From JAXMBN01 sp046349875 (GTDB lineage: Bacteria; Planctomycetota; Planctomycetia; Pirellulales; Pirellulaceae), in contig JAXMBN010000021.1 of assembly GCA_046349875.1 (NCBI GenBank), positions 1 through 64,000 of the forward strand: 64,000 nt of DNA. The letters run 5' to 3'. Numbering within the stretch: the first letter of the stretch is position 1; the number at the start of each line of letters is the position of its first letter. The notes below the pieces were generated by a model. The model was not told where the DNA came from. It searched no databases and worked only from the letters and a program-made list of their open reading frames with translations. The position numbers and the translations under genes are program-made. Positions 26,244 to 36,429 of the stretch are shown one piece after another.

Positions 26244-29200
26244 TGGAATTATCGAAAGCTACAGAAATGAATTCGTCTAGCGAAGAGATCCCTAATCGAT
26301 TTGATTTTGGCCAGGCTGCGCAAGATATCTATGCAGCTTGGGAGCAATCGGGGTGCTTTCGGGCCGAAGTGAATCCGGCGAAGAAGCCTTACACGATTGT
26401 GATTCCTCCTCCGAACGTCACGGGTGCGTTGCACCTTGGTCATGCACTCAACAACACCTTGCAGGATATTCAAATCCGCATGCATCGCATGCAGGGATTT
26501 GAGGTACTTTGGATGCCAGGGACCGACCATGCAGGGATCGCGACCCAAGCCGTGGTAGAGCGTCGGCTCAAAGAGGTCGAAAACAAAACGCGACACGATC
26601 TTGGACGCGAAAAGTTAGTCGAGCGGATTTGGGAATGGAAAGACCAATATGAAGCTCGCATTCTGGGCCAATTGAAGCGTATGGGATGCAGTTGCGATTG
26701 GAGCCGTACACGATTCACGCTCGATGCCATGTGTGCACGAGCCGTTCGCACGACGTTCTTTGATCTCTTCGCAAAAGGCTTGATCTATCGCGGGAAACGC
26801 TTGGTCAATTGGGATACCTATCTACAGACGGCCGTTAGCGATGATGAAGTGATCCATGAAACGGTCGCCGGTCACTTCTGGCACCTTCGATATCCAGTTC
26901 TCAATCCGAAGGCGGGCGAACCAGATCATGTGATCGTTGCTACCACTCGTCCTGAAACGATGCTCGGTGACGTCGCGGTAGCGGTCCATCCCCATCCTTC
27001 CAAAGCGCTAGCGGAGGTGGAAGCGGCGTTGCGTGAAAAGCTGAATGCAGCCACCGCCAAAGATCGCCCAGCTTTGGAAAAGCAGTTGGAAGAATTGCAA
27101 CAACGCAAAGAAAGTCACCTTCCATTGTTGGAAAAACTGGCTGCAATGGCTTGCGAAGGTCGGCGCGTCCAGTTGCCTCTCACGGGCCGCGACATTCCGT
27201 TGGTGGTCGATGCTTGGGCCAAACCCGAACTCGGTAGCGGATGCGTGAAGATCACGCCTGCGCACGATCCGAACGACTATGAAGTCGCTCTTCGTTGCAG
27301 TCTTCCCATGATCAATATTCTTCGTTCCGATGGAACGGTGAATGAGAATGGTGGCAAGTATGCTGGACTTACGATGGCCAAGGCTCGCACGAAAGTGGTC
27401 GCGGATCTGGAAGAGCAGGGGTATCTCGATCAAGTCGAACAACGCGAAATTGAATTGGCTCACAGCGATCGTAGCAAGACTCCGATTGAGCCTTTTTTGG
27501 CGGATCAATGGTTCGTCAAAATGGAGCAGTTGGCGCAATCGGCTATGGACGCCGTATCGGACGGCCATGTCGAAATCATTCCCGCACGTTATGCCAAAGG
27601 CTATTTGGATTGGCTGGGAGAAAAGCGTGACTGGCCGGTTGGTCGTCAGCTTTGGTGGGGACATCAAATTCCGATCTGGACGAGATCCTTTGCTTCGGCG
27701 GAGGAATGTCGTACGTGGATGGCGAAGATCGAGTCCTTGCCCGAAAGCCAAAGTGGGCAGCTCGTTTGCGGTCAAGAGTCCGAAACGATTCTGCACGTTT
27801 GCATTCGCGATGAAGATGAAGGATTGCAGACCAAGATCGAAAGCTTGGGATTGGTTCGTCAAGAAGATGTGCTCGATACGTGGTTTAGCTCTGCCTTGTG
27901 GCCTCATTCCACGTTGGGATGGCCTGAAGCAACGGCCGAGCTAAATTACTTCTATCCGACATCGACGCTCATCACGAGCCGCGACATCATTACCCTCTGG
28001 GTTGCTCGCATGGTACTCATGGGGCTAAACAATGTTGGCCAGATTCCATTTCGTCAGGTCTATATCCATCCAAAGATTTTGGATGGATTTGGCGAAGGGA
28101 TGTCGAAGAGCAAAGGCAACGGTGTTGATCCGATTGACGTCATCGATAAGTTCGGTCCCGATGCACTTCGGTTTGGCTTGGCTTGGTTGACCACCGAAAC
28201 ACAAGATGTTCGCATGCCAGTCCAATACGAGTGCCCGCATTGCCAAGGTTTGGTCAATCAAACGAAAGAGAATCGTCAGCGACCCAAGATTAAATGCGAT
28301 AAGTGCAAGAAAGAGTTTTCGACGCAGTGGGCTGAGTCCGCAGATGATAAAGCCATACCTAAAGCACCTGTGGTGAGCGAACGCTTTGAAGTTGCTCGCA
28401 ACTTCTGCAACAAATTATGGAATGCTTCGCGGTTCGTCATGATGAACTTGCAGGGATTTGCTCCTCAAAAGGTCGATACAACCCAGTTGCCACTTGAGGA
28501 TCGTTGGATCTTATCGCGTTTGGCCACTGTTACCGATAAAGCGACCAAAGCCTTTCAGCAATTCAAATATGCCGAAGGTGCTCGCGAACTCTACGACTTC
28601 GCTTGGGATGATTTTTGCAGCTACTACGTCGAAATTGCTAAGCCGCGGCTCCAAGATCCGAAGGCTCGCTCGACCGTACAACAAGTATTGGCTCATACGT
28701 TGGACCAGTTGTTACGGCTCCTTCATCCGGTCATCCCCTTTGTCACCGAGGCCATTTGGCAGCAGTTGGCAAAGTTTGGGACGGTTCGCGGATTGAATGC
28801 ACAACAAGCTGCCTCGACGTGGCTCATTCAAGCACCTTGGCCGCAAGCGCAGATGTCGGATCAGAACGACGCAATCGAAAAGCAGTTCGCCAAATTTGCA
28901 ACGGTCGTTTCTGCACTTCGTGAAGTACGATCGCGTCAAAACATCGCTCCTAAGGAGACCATACCGTTTTGTGTTCGGTGTGATGCGACTGCAGAATCAC
29001 TTTTGACCCCAATGATTCCGTATATCGAATCGATGGCTGGTGCTGAGGCCAAAGGGGTTGGTGCATCCCCAGAAATTCCGAAGCTCTTCGCACAATCCAA
29101 TGCAGATCAGATGGAGATTTTCGTAGACCTTTCGGGGTTCGTCGATATTGAGGCGGAGATTGCGCGGAATGAAAAGCTGTTGGAAACTCCGTCAAGCAAA

Positions 29201-29349
29201 TTCAAAGCGGAAGGAAGCTCTCAATGAGACCTTTGTAGTCGCGCTCCGGCCGATGTAGTCCAAAGAGGCGTGATTCCTTGGCCGAGTTGGTATCCCAGCG
29301 CGATGCGGCCCATCAATCCTTGAGTACTCTGCGAGCTTCCCGCGGTTAA
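26243..29349 (+). CDS. valS: Valyl-tRNA synthetase, 3' end frame-disrupted
   Basis: This class I aminoacyl-tRNA synthetase charges tRNA-Val. HIGH-type motif PPPNVTGALHLGHAL (about residue 52), editing domain with TTRPETMLGDVAVAVHP, and MSKSKGN (about residue 618). The ORF as written stops at 29229 (994 aa), but the DNA beyond encodes the normal C-terminal coiled-coil arm in other frames (segments reading LSNET, APADVVQ, then SQRDAAHQSLSTLRASRG) up to TAA 29347-29349. Several small indels at about 29190-29275 explain the loss. Two insertions stand out: a charged helical insert near residues 255-300 in the editing domain, and a zinc-ribbon-like insert (CPHC...CDKC, residues about 665-720) after the KMSKS region. 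The ATG overlaps the cimA stop, so it shares the attenuated transcript. Confidence 0.93.
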
Positions 29350-29355
29350 TACGGT

Positions 29356-30360
29356 ATGGAAGATCCTAACATCGATGAATTCGGATTCTTGCAGCGACTC
29401 ACGCTGCAGCTCACCTTAGGTGCTGCAGCCTTTCCCGACGAATTGCGAGATCGGCATGGGCAATACGTACTCTCGAAGCAGTTGGTCGATGGAGGATGGG
29501 GTGGTCGCGAAGGGGAAAGCGATCTTTACTATACCGGCTTTGCGCTGAGGACGTTGGCGGTGCTTGGATTGCTGGAAGGCCAAGTAGCCGAACGAGCTGC
29601 AGCATTCTTGCAACGACAAATGGGATCGCATCAAGGTTGGGTCGATCTGCTTTCACTGGTTTACGGTGCACAGTTGATCCAGGCATCCTGTGAAATCGAC
29701 TGTATGTCCGAAGTTCCGCCGCAATGGGAGGACCGATTATCGGATCTCTTGCAACGCTTGCGACGGCCTGATGGTGGTTATTCCAAATCGGATGAGGGAC
29801 GTGCTGGTAGCACCTATCAAACGTTCTTGGTGATCGTCTGCATGGAGCTATTAGGGCGAACCATTCCGGATCCGATGCAGGCCTTGCGTTTTGTGCTCGA
29901 TCAAAGGCAGGATGACGGTGGGTTCCTCGAAATTCGAGTAGGCAAGCGATCGGGAACAAATCCTACCGCGGCAGCAATTGCATCTTTGAGTTGTCTCGGT
30001 GCTCTATCGGCGGGAGCGTCGAACGACGTTGCAGCGGAATTGAATCGTAAGGAGCTCGATGCTCCCATGATTGTCGAAGGGGCCACCGAGTTTTTGCTCG
30101 ACCTTCAGAATGACGACGGAGGCTTTCAAGCCAACACGCGGATGCCGGTCTCGGATGTGCTGAGCACCTTTACAGCATGCACTACGCTTTGGGAGTTAGG
30201 TCAATTGCAGCAAGTTCGGCTCGATCGAACTGCCAATTATGTTCGATCCATGGAGCGAGCCTCTGGTGGCTTCGCGGGGTTTGAACTCGATCCTGCGGAG
30301 GATATTGAATACACCTTCTATGGACTGGGAACTCTTGCACTCTGCCAAGCGGAAGGATAG
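29356..30360 (+). CDS. Prenyltransferase/squalene oxidase-repeat protein
   Basis: This 334-aa protein of the alpha-alpha toroid fold seen in protein prenyltransferase beta subunits and terpene cyclases has repeats with the DGG(Y/F) core: RRPDGGYSKSDEGRAG, QRQDDGGFLEIRVG, LQNDDGGFQANTRMP and ERASGGFAGFELDP, each followed by a helix pair. No signal peptide or DXDD cyclase motif is obvious. It lies 6 bp after the reconstructed end of valS, so it is probably in the same operon. Proteins of this type are common in planctomycetes; the substrate is unknown. Confidence 0.8.
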   Translation: MEDPNIDEFGFLQRLTLQLTLGAAAFPDELRDRHGQYVLSKQLVDGGWGGREGESDLYYTGFALRTLAVLGLLEGQVAERAAAFLQRQMGSHQGWVDLLSLVYGAQLIQASCEIDCMSEVPPQWEDRLSDLLQRLRRPDGGYSKSDEGRAGSTYQTFLVIVCMELLGRTIPDPMQALRFVLDQRQDDGGFLEIRVGKRSGTNPTAAAIASLSCLGALSAGASNDVAAELNRKELDAPMIVEGATEFLLDLQNDDGGFQANTRMPVSDVLSTFTACTTLWELGQLQQVRLDRTANYVRSMERASGGFAGFELDPAEDIEYTFYGLGTLALCQAEG

Positions 30361-30504
30361 TAGACTTCGGAAGGGAAGTGTCGGGCGCTTAACTTCGAAG
30401 CACGATCGTTCCATGGCATGAGGAAACCACCACGATTCGCGAAAACGCATGATGGTATGTTAGGATGGTGATTTAACTTCCACCTGAACGAGCTTGCTGA
30501 TTCG

Positions 30505-32934
30505 ATGAGCGTTCGCGATACCAATGTGATTCGGCGACGATTTGAGTGGGGCGGTGTTGTTCAAGGTGTTGGGTTTCGCCCCTTCTTGGCTCAATTGGCA
30601 ATGCGCTGGCAGGTGACGGGTTTTGTTCGGAATTTAGCCGACGGTGTGGAAGTCGAAGTTCAGGGAAACAGCGCGCAGGTTGAAGGATTTCGCGATTGCG
30701 TGCAGAGCAATCCACCTCCCATGGCAGTGCTCGATCGGTTTTCAGAGTATCCCTGCGAACTCCGAAAAGATGAGCAATCCTTTGCGATACTAGAGAGCCA
30801 TGGTCATCAATCGATTCGGCTGGGAGTTCCTCCGGATATTTCCACTTGCGATGCGTGTCGCGAAGAAATGAGGACGCCAGGGAATCGGCGGTATCGTTAT
30901 CCATTCGTCAACTGCGCCCATTGTGGTCCTCGTTTTACCATTATCCAGTCACTGCCATACGATCGCGATGGAACGACGATGTCGGGCTTTGCTATGTGCG
31001 AGGCGTGCCGAAGAGAGTATGAGGATCCCACGGATCGCCGCTATCATGCGCAACCGATCGCCTGTCCTGAATGCGGGCCCACTCTTTGGTATGAGGATGC
31101 GAATGCGCCTAAGAGTAGTCATCCCTTTGCTTTCAGGCCCCGAAGCGGGGCTCTGGCGAGACGCTCCGATATCGAGAATGCATTGCGATCATGTTTGGAT
31201 GCACTGCATGATGGAAAGATCGTTGCCGTCAAAGGAATCGGGGGCTTCCATCTCGTTTGTGATGCGTTCCGCGCCGACGCTGTACGTAAACTCAAGGAAC
31301 GGAAACGCCGCGATGCCAAGCCTTTAGCCGTGATGATGCGCGATCGGGAGACATGTGAAGCGCATGGGGTACTGAATCCTCGAGATGTTTCATTGCTCGA
31401 AAGCCCCGCCAGGCCGATTGTGCTGCTTCCGTGGAAATCGAGTTCGGGATCCAGGCAGAGCATCGCTTCTTGTGTGGCGCCTCATCTACGGCATTTGGGA
31501 GTCATGCTTCCGTATTCTCCGTTGCACTTTCTACTCATGGAGGAATTCGAAGCCTTGGTGATGACTTCCGGAAATCTTTCGGGCGAACCCATCGCGATGG
31601 AGAATGAGGATGCGTGGCATCGTCTAAAGGTTCTCGTGGATGGGTTCTTGTTCCATGATCGACCGATTGAATCGATGTGCGATGATTCCGTAGTGCGATC
31701 TGATGAAGGCAGGATGATTCCCATTCGTCGCTCGCGAGGTTATGCACCTCTTCCGATTCGTCTGCGATTACCCATGATTTCCAATGATGCAAACCAGGCG
31801 ACATGGATGGCAGTGGGCGCAGAAATCAAAGGAACGGTCTGCTGGGTCCAGCAAGACTATGCCATCATGAGCCAACACTTGGGAGATATGGAAAACTTAG
31901 AGACGATTCAAGCCTTGGAACGATCCGTAGCGCACCTTAGCAAACTCTATCGATCCCAACCGAAAGCGATCGCGGCGGACCTCCATCCACAATATCTATC
32001 CTCTCAATGGGCGCAGCGGTTTGCTCAGCAAGCATCGATTCCACTTTTGCATTTTCAGCATCACCACGCGCATGTGGCGAGCTTGTTGGCCGAGCATCGT
32101 TGGGACCCGAGCGAAAGGATGGTCGCGGTATGCATGGATGGAACCGGTTACGGAACAGACGGAGCCATTTGGGGTGGTGAATGCTTGGAAGTACGCGGGC
32201 TTCACTTCAAACGATTGGCTCATTGCGAGTATTTTGGTTTACCTGGTGGTGATGCGGCCATTCGGTATCCCTACCGTACCGCTCTCAGTTTACTAACCGC
32301 TTCGGACATCCCCTGGAGTGATTCCATCGAACCCTGTCGGCGCGGTCAGAGTGAATTGCGATTCCTTGCCAAACAGATGGCTCAAGGAACGGGGGTGCTA
32401 CCCACGAGCAGTATCGGACGGTTGTTTGATGCTGTCGCGTCGTTAATTGGGGTTTGCCATGATGCTGCCTATGAAGCACAGGGGGCGATGGAACTGGAAG
32501 CGTTAGCCGACGAGGTAGATCATGACTCGGATCGCCTCCAACATGCGATGACCCGTCGTTATCCATGGGAGGTTGCCGTTTCCAGTGAGAAAATGGAGCA
32601 GCCAATGCGGTTGCAATGGCGATCCTTGATCCGTGCATTACTTGAAGATTTCTCAAACGGTACCGACAAATGCGTGATGGCCTGGCGATTTCATCGGGCG
32701 ATGGCTGAGGCTATCGTGGAGATGGTACGTCCTTGGTGCAGGGCAGGGGATACCGTGGGGCTTACCGGAGGTGTTTTTCAGAATGCACTTCTACTTCGGT
32801 TGACTCGCGGACGGTTGAAGGAGTGCAACCTCCAAACGCTTGAACACGAAGTGGTACCTTGCAATGATGGCGGACTTGCTCTTGGTCAAGTATGGTTAGC
32901 TGGTTTATGGTTAGCTCAAGAAGCTACCAAGTAA
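30505..32934 (+). CDS. hypF: Hydrogenase maturation carbamoyltransferase HypF
   Basis: This 809-aa enzyme makes the thiocarbamate on HypE from carbamoyl phosphate and ATP, the source of the CN ligands of the NiFe site. An N-terminal acylphosphatase domain (GVVQGVGFRPFLAQLA, residues about 10-95) is followed by paired zinc fingers (CDACREEM, CAHC, CEAC, CPEC), the YrdC-like domain (DGKIVAVKGIGGFHLVCDA...KPLAVMMRD), and the Kae1-like C-terminal domain with the metal motif HFQHHHAHVAS, DGTGYGTDGAIWGGE and GGVFQNALLL. It is full length. It stands alone on the plus strand at the edge of the hydrogenase locus and is convergent with the response-regulator gene. Confidence 0.96.
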   Translation: MSVRDTNVIRRRFEWGGVVQGVGFRPFLAQLAMRWQVTGFVRNLADGVEVEVQGNSAQVEGFRDCVQSNPPPMAVLDRFSEYPCELRKDEQSFAILESHGHQSIRLGVPPDISTCDACREEMRTPGNRRYRYPFVNCAHCGPRFTIIQSLPYDRDGTTMSGFAMCEACRREYEDPTDRRYHAQPIACPECGPTLWYEDANAPKSSHPFAFRPRSGALARRSDIENALRSCLDALHDGKIVAVKGIGGFHLVCDAFRADAVRKLKERKRRDAKPLAVMMRDRETCEAHGVLNPRDVSLLESPARPIVLLPWKSSSGSRQSIASCVAPHLRHLGVMLPYSPLHFLLMEEFEALVMTSGNLSGEPIAMENEDAWHRLKVLVDGFLFHDRPIESMCDDSVVRSDEGRMIPIRRSRGYAPLPIRLRLPMISNDANQATWMAVGAEIKGTVCWVQQDYAIMSQHLGDMENLETIQALERSVAHLSKLYRSQPKAIAADLHPQYLSSQWAQRFAQQASIPLLHFQHHHAHVASLLAEHRWDPSERMVAVCMDGTGYGTDGAIWGGECLEVRGLHFKRLAHCEYFGLPGGDAAIRYPYRTALSLLTASDIPWSDSIEPCRRGQSELRFLAKQMAQGTGVLPTSSIGRLFDAVASLIGVCHDAAYEAQGAMELEALADEVDHDSDRLQHAMTRRYPWEVAVSSEKMEQPMRLQWRSLIRALLEDFSNGTDKCVMAWRFHRAMAEAIVEMVRPWCRAGDTVGLTGGVFQNALLLRLTRGRLKECNLQTLEHEVVPCNDGGLALGQVWLAGLWLAQEATK

Positions 32935-32976
32935 TCAGCAAGAGACGTGCAGATCGTTTTTCCCGCCGTACAAAGT

Positions 32977-33633
32977 TTACTGAAGCTTTTCGAGTGTGAT
33001 CAGACCGCGGCGATTGGCAGCATGGACGAGTTCGACGCGATTGTGCACATTGAGCTTTCGCATCACGTTGGCTCGATGTCGCGTGACGGTGTGGGGACTG
33101 ATAAAGAGGGCATCGGCGATCTCTGAATTCGTCATGCCAGCTGCTATCAAATGGAGTACTTCGATTTCTCGCGCGGTCAATTCCGTGTCTTCAAACGAGA
33201 ATTCTCGCAACGCTTCGGAATCGATCAGTTCACTGATAAAAGTTTCGCCGTCAAAGACGACTTCGATGGCGCGAAAGAGGTCTTCGTCCATTGCATGTTT
33301 CAGAAGATAGCCATTGGCCCCGGCCTTCATGGCCCGCGCTACAAACTGCGCATCATCGTACATGGAGAGTACTAAGATCTTTAATCGTTTATTGTGTTCG
33401 CGAATCCGCTGAATGGCTTCGATGCCGCCGAGCCTCGCCATGGCCAGATCGATGATAAGAAGTTCGCATGGAATCGATTGGACCTTTTCAACCGCTTCCA
33501 ATCCATCGTTTGCTTCTGCCGCAATCTCATAGCGTCCGGTCTGTTGCAGCAATGCAGCGAGCCCACTTCGCACAAGCTTATGATCGTCGGCCAAGAGGAC
33601 ACGATATTTTCGCAAACTGGCGGCACTAGCCAT
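32977..33633 (-). CDS. NarL/FixJ-family response regulator
   Basis: 218 aa from ATG 33633. The receiver domain has the acidic pair in LLADDHK, phospho-acceptor Asp in LLIIDLAMARLGG (about residue 57) and the conserved Lys in YLLKHAMDED. The C-terminal LuxR-type HTH is TAREIEVLHLIAAGMTNSEIA and ISPHTVTRHRANVMRKL. The ATG overlaps the end of the upstream kinase gene by 8 bp, so the two are translationally coupled and almost certainly cognate. Placement at the 3' end of the hypA-hypB transcript suggests control of the hydrogenase or its signals. Confidence 0.92.
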   Translation of the reverse strand: MASAASLRKYRVLLADDHKLVRSGLAALLQQTGRYEIAAEANDGLEAVEKVQSIPCELLIIDLAMARLGGIEAIQRIREHNKRLKILVLSMYDDAQFVARAMKAGANGYLLKHAMDEDLFRAIEVVFDGETFISELIDSEALREFSFEDTELTAREIEVLHLIAAGMTNSEIADALFISPHTVTRHRANVMRKLNVHNRVELVHAANRRGLITLEKLQ

Positions 33634-35101
33634 AGATAACCTCGATAGTGGTTCCGTGACCTGGCTTGGATTGGATCGAAAGTTGCCCACCCAACATTTT
33701 GATACGTTCATGCATTCCGATGAGCCCTAATCCCGACGTAGACTGTTCCGGTTCAAATCCGGCACCATCATCGGAGATGATCATTTTGTGGACTCCCGAT
33801 TCCTCAAAGAACCGAATCGTCACCTGAGTGGCTTGGGCATGTTTAATGATATTGGTAAGGCTTTCTTGGACGATGCGATAGAGCGCGATTTTGCCATCGG
33901 GTGAAATGGCAAGCTGAGGTGACTCATCGTAGGCGAAGTCGAGCTGGAAGTTGACTTGTTTGCGAAACTCGGCCAATAGTTGCCGAATGGTGGCTTCAAA
34001 CCCAAGTTCATCCAACGTAGGTGGCCGCAATCGCTTGGCAAGATCTTTCAGCTGAGCCGTTGCATCGTTGACTTGAGCTCGCAACAGATCGAGTTCTTGC
34101 TTGGCCGATTGTTGATCCTCGTTGAGAAGGCCAGATAAAACTTGCAATCGTAGCTTGAGCCCAATGAGAACCTGGCCCGTCTCATCATGAAGCTCGCGAG
34201 CAATGTGTTTTCGTTCCTCCTCCAATCGTCGCACATGAGCTTCGGACAGGCTCTTGAACTGGCGATTCTTTCGATCGAGCGATTGAACGAGGCGGGCGTT
34301 TTCGATAGCGACAGCAGCGGTATTTCCAAGGGACTCGAGGAACGCGGCCTCTTGCCATGTGAATTCGGGCTTGCCTGCCAATCGGTGTAGTTTAAAGAAA
34401 CCAAGCACTTTTTCAGCAGCGTTTTTGATTGGAACACAAATGCAAGATCGTATATGGAATTCGCGAACAATAAACGGATCGGCCAGTGGGTGGTTGGGGT
34501 AATCATTAACGAGAAAAGGGAACTCGGTTTCGAGCATCATGCCGGGGATGCCTTCTTTGCATTTCCACTGACGTTCGAAAGGATACCAGCGTCCGTCGAA
34601 GAAAAGACTATCGCATTCGACGACCGGTACGGTATCGGCGAAAAAGACAATCCCTGCAGCGCCGCCATCGGCATCGAGAAAGCCGGTAACGTTCGCCACG
34701 AGTTGGCGGACCATCTCTTGAGGTTCGAGATGCTGGTTGACCGTGGCATTGAAGGAAAGCAATGTTTCCATCGAACGAGTCCACGTTTCAATGCGATCAA
34801 AGAGGCGAGCGCGATCGACTGCGGACGTGGCAATACGTGCCAAGCACGTTGCGACGCGAAGGTCATGGTCTGAAAATAGCCCGCCGGATCGCTTGTTGAG
34901 AAACTCAATCACGCCGAGGACTCGGTTCTGTGTTGCGATCATCGGAACGCAGAGAGAATTGCGGACCGAAGCATCACCAATGGGAGGTTCGTTACTGAGT
35001 TTGGAGCGAAGATAGCGGGCGGTCCAATGGGCATCGGCGCTTGGCGGAGTAGGATGGGTCCCTTGTGGGTAGACATGATCGAGCCTCAAGTCCCCATCCA
35101 A
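33626..35101 (-). CDS. GAF-domain sensor histidine kinase (NarX/DegS type), N-terminus disrupted
   Basis: A soluble kinase with two GAF domains (about residues 1-125, incomplete at the start, and 140-280), a HisKA_3 dimer helix with phospho-His in HIARELHDETGQVL, and an HATPase domain (RIVQESLTNIIKHAQA; DDGAGFEPEQSTSGLGLIG). The TTG at 35101 gives 491 aa, but the first GAF begins earlier in the same frame (SLQLDYQKLLEDIAFHGAEI, back to about 35200), where a TAG at 35201-35203 interrupts. Further upstream plausible coding (EARQWLRQFEQLSTAA) and an ATG at 35312 lie in shifted frames. The true gene probably starts near 35312. It follows hypB on the same strand and overlaps the response regulator. 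Confidence 0.85.
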   Translation of the reverse strand: MDGDLRLDHVYPQGTHPTPPSADAHWTARYLRSKLSNEPPIGDASVRNSLCVPMIATQNRVLGVIEFLNKRSGGLFSDHDLRVATCLARIATSAVDRARLFDRIETWTRSMETLLSFNATVNQHLEPQEMVRQLVANVTGFLDADGGAAGIVFFADTVPVVECDSLFFDGRWYPFERQWKCKEGIPGMMLETEFPFLVNDYPNHPLADPFIVREFHIRSCICVPIKNAAEKVLGFFKLHRLAGKPEFTWQEAAFLESLGNTAAVAIENARLVQSLDRKNRQFKSLSEAHVRRLEEERKHIARELHDETGQVLIGLKLRLQVLSGLLNEDQQSAKQELDLLRAQVNDATAQLKDLAKRLRPPTLDELGFEATIRQLLAEFRKQVNFQLDFAYDESPQLAISPDGKIALYRIVQESLTNIIKHAQATQVTIRFFEESGVHKMIISDDGAGFEPEQSTSGLGLIGMHERIKMLGGQLSIQSKPGHGTTIEVIYG

Positions 35102-35353
35102 GATAGAGTAAACATGTACTCGATCGGCCCGAATGATCTCGGCACCATGAAATGCAATGTCTTCTAGTAGCTTTTGATAGTCGAGTTGAAGAGAAAAAGA
35201 CTACGCCGCTGTCGAGAGTTGCTCGAATTGGCGAAGCCATTGCCTTGCTTCATGATCGGTGCACCGAGACGTTTCGAGAGTACGACTCGAGAGGCAAGCC
35301 TAGAGAGGCCATTGGCTGTACCGTTTCCAAGGGAGCATTCTCAATTCGTTGGT

Positions 35354-36046
35354 CTATGGAGAGACCATCGTGGTTGCTCGATGAATCGTTCCCAATCGGT
35401 ACTGATGGAGATACTCGAGCCACGCTTCCATTCCTTTGCCGTGTTTGGCAGACGTTTGCAGAATGCGAATGTTAGGTTGAACGGAACGGATGTTATTCAC
35501 CGCCAAAGCGTGGTTGAACTCGCAAGCTTCGGCCAAATCCATTTTGGTGAGGATGGCAACATCAGACGTATTGAAAAGGCCAGGATACTTCAGAGGCTTG
35601 TCTTCCCCTTCAGTCACCGATAGCAAAGCAACGCGAAGAGATTCGCCCAAATCCCAACTCGTCGGACAGACTAGATTTCCAACATTTTCAATAAATAGGA
35701 ACTCGAGTCCAGTCAGTTCAAAGAATTCCAACTCATTTTTAATCATATCGGCTTCGAGATGGCAACATCCGTGCGTCATGATCTGGCGGACGGGAGCTCC
35801 ACTTTCCGCTAGTTTTCGGGCATCGTTGTCGGTTTCCAGGTCTCCGACGATGGCTGCGACTTTCGTTCCTGCTTGATGAAGTCGCCGCAATGTATCGCGA
35901 AGAAGTGTGGTTTTGCCGGTTCCTGGACTCGAAACGAAATTGACGACCAACGTTTCGCGCGCCAAAAAGTCGTTACGCATTTCGCGAGCGATTTCGTCAT
36001 TCTTTTTGAGGATCTTCGTTCGAACTTGGAGGATTCTTGGTTCCAT
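35354..36046 (-). CDS. hypB: Hydrogenase nickel incorporation GTPase HypB
   Basis: This 230-aa P-loop GTPase delivers Ni to the hydrogenase large subunit together with HypA. Walker A is FVSSPGTGKTTLL, the switch region has ETDNDARKLAE, and the metal-binding G-domain site is HGCCHLEADMI, with an unusual double Cys. Later GTPase motifs are FIENVGNLVCP and ILTKMDL. The His-rich N-terminus found in some HypB proteins is absent; here a His-rich loop is instead in the neighbouring transporter-like protein. It starts 3 bp after hypA ends. Confidence 0.95.
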   Translation of the reverse strand: MEPRILQVRTKILKKNDEIAREMRNDFLARETLVVNFVSSPGTGKTTLLRDTLRRLHQAGTKVAAIVGDLETDNDARKLAESGAPVRQIMTHGCCHLEADMIKNELEFFELTGLEFLFIENVGNLVCPTSWDLGESLRVALLSVTEGEDKPLKYPGLFNTSDVAILTKMDLAEACEFNHALAVNNIRSVQPNIRILQTSAKHGKGMEAWLEYLHQYRLGTIHRATTMVSP

Positions 36047-36049
36047 AGG

Positions 36050-36418
36050 TTAGCTCGATGGAGTGAGAGAAGGATCGTCCCATTCGATGGATTCCACATC
36101 GAGTTCTCGACCTTGCCGGATGTCGCCGCTGAGCGATTGACAATCGGGACAGCGAAAGGACTGAATTCCCGAAAGTGTTTTTTCGGATTGACATTGAGGG
36201 CAATAGATAATGACGGGGAGATGTTCGAGTTGGAGGGTTGCTCCTTCGAGTACGGTCCCCTGTGTTACGAGTTCAAACCCAAACCGCAATGATTGTTCGT
36301 GCACGCTAGAAAGTTCACCAACTCGCAAGGTGATCGAACGAATTCTGGTGATGCCCTCTTGTTGGGCATATTCTTCAGCGATGTGAAGAACACTCGTGGC
36401 AATGGAGAGCTCGTGCAT
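36050..36418 (-). CDS. hypA: Hydrogenase nickel incorporation protein HypA
   Basis: This 122-aa Ni metallochaperone carries the N-terminal Ni ligand in MHELSIATSVL (the Met-His-Glu start) and the structural zinc site in YCPQCQSEKTL and FRCPDCQSL. Length matches the family. It is directly upstream of hypB and 11 bp downstream of the DUF1641 gene. Confidence 0.95.
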   Translation of the reverse strand: MHELSIATSVLHIAEEYAQQEGITRIRSITLRVGELSSVHEQSLRFGFELVTQGTVLEGATLQLEHLPVIIYCPQCQSEKTLSGIQSFRCPDCQSLSGDIRQGRELDVESIEWDDPSLTPSS

Positions 36419-36429
36419 AAGCGAGGAAT

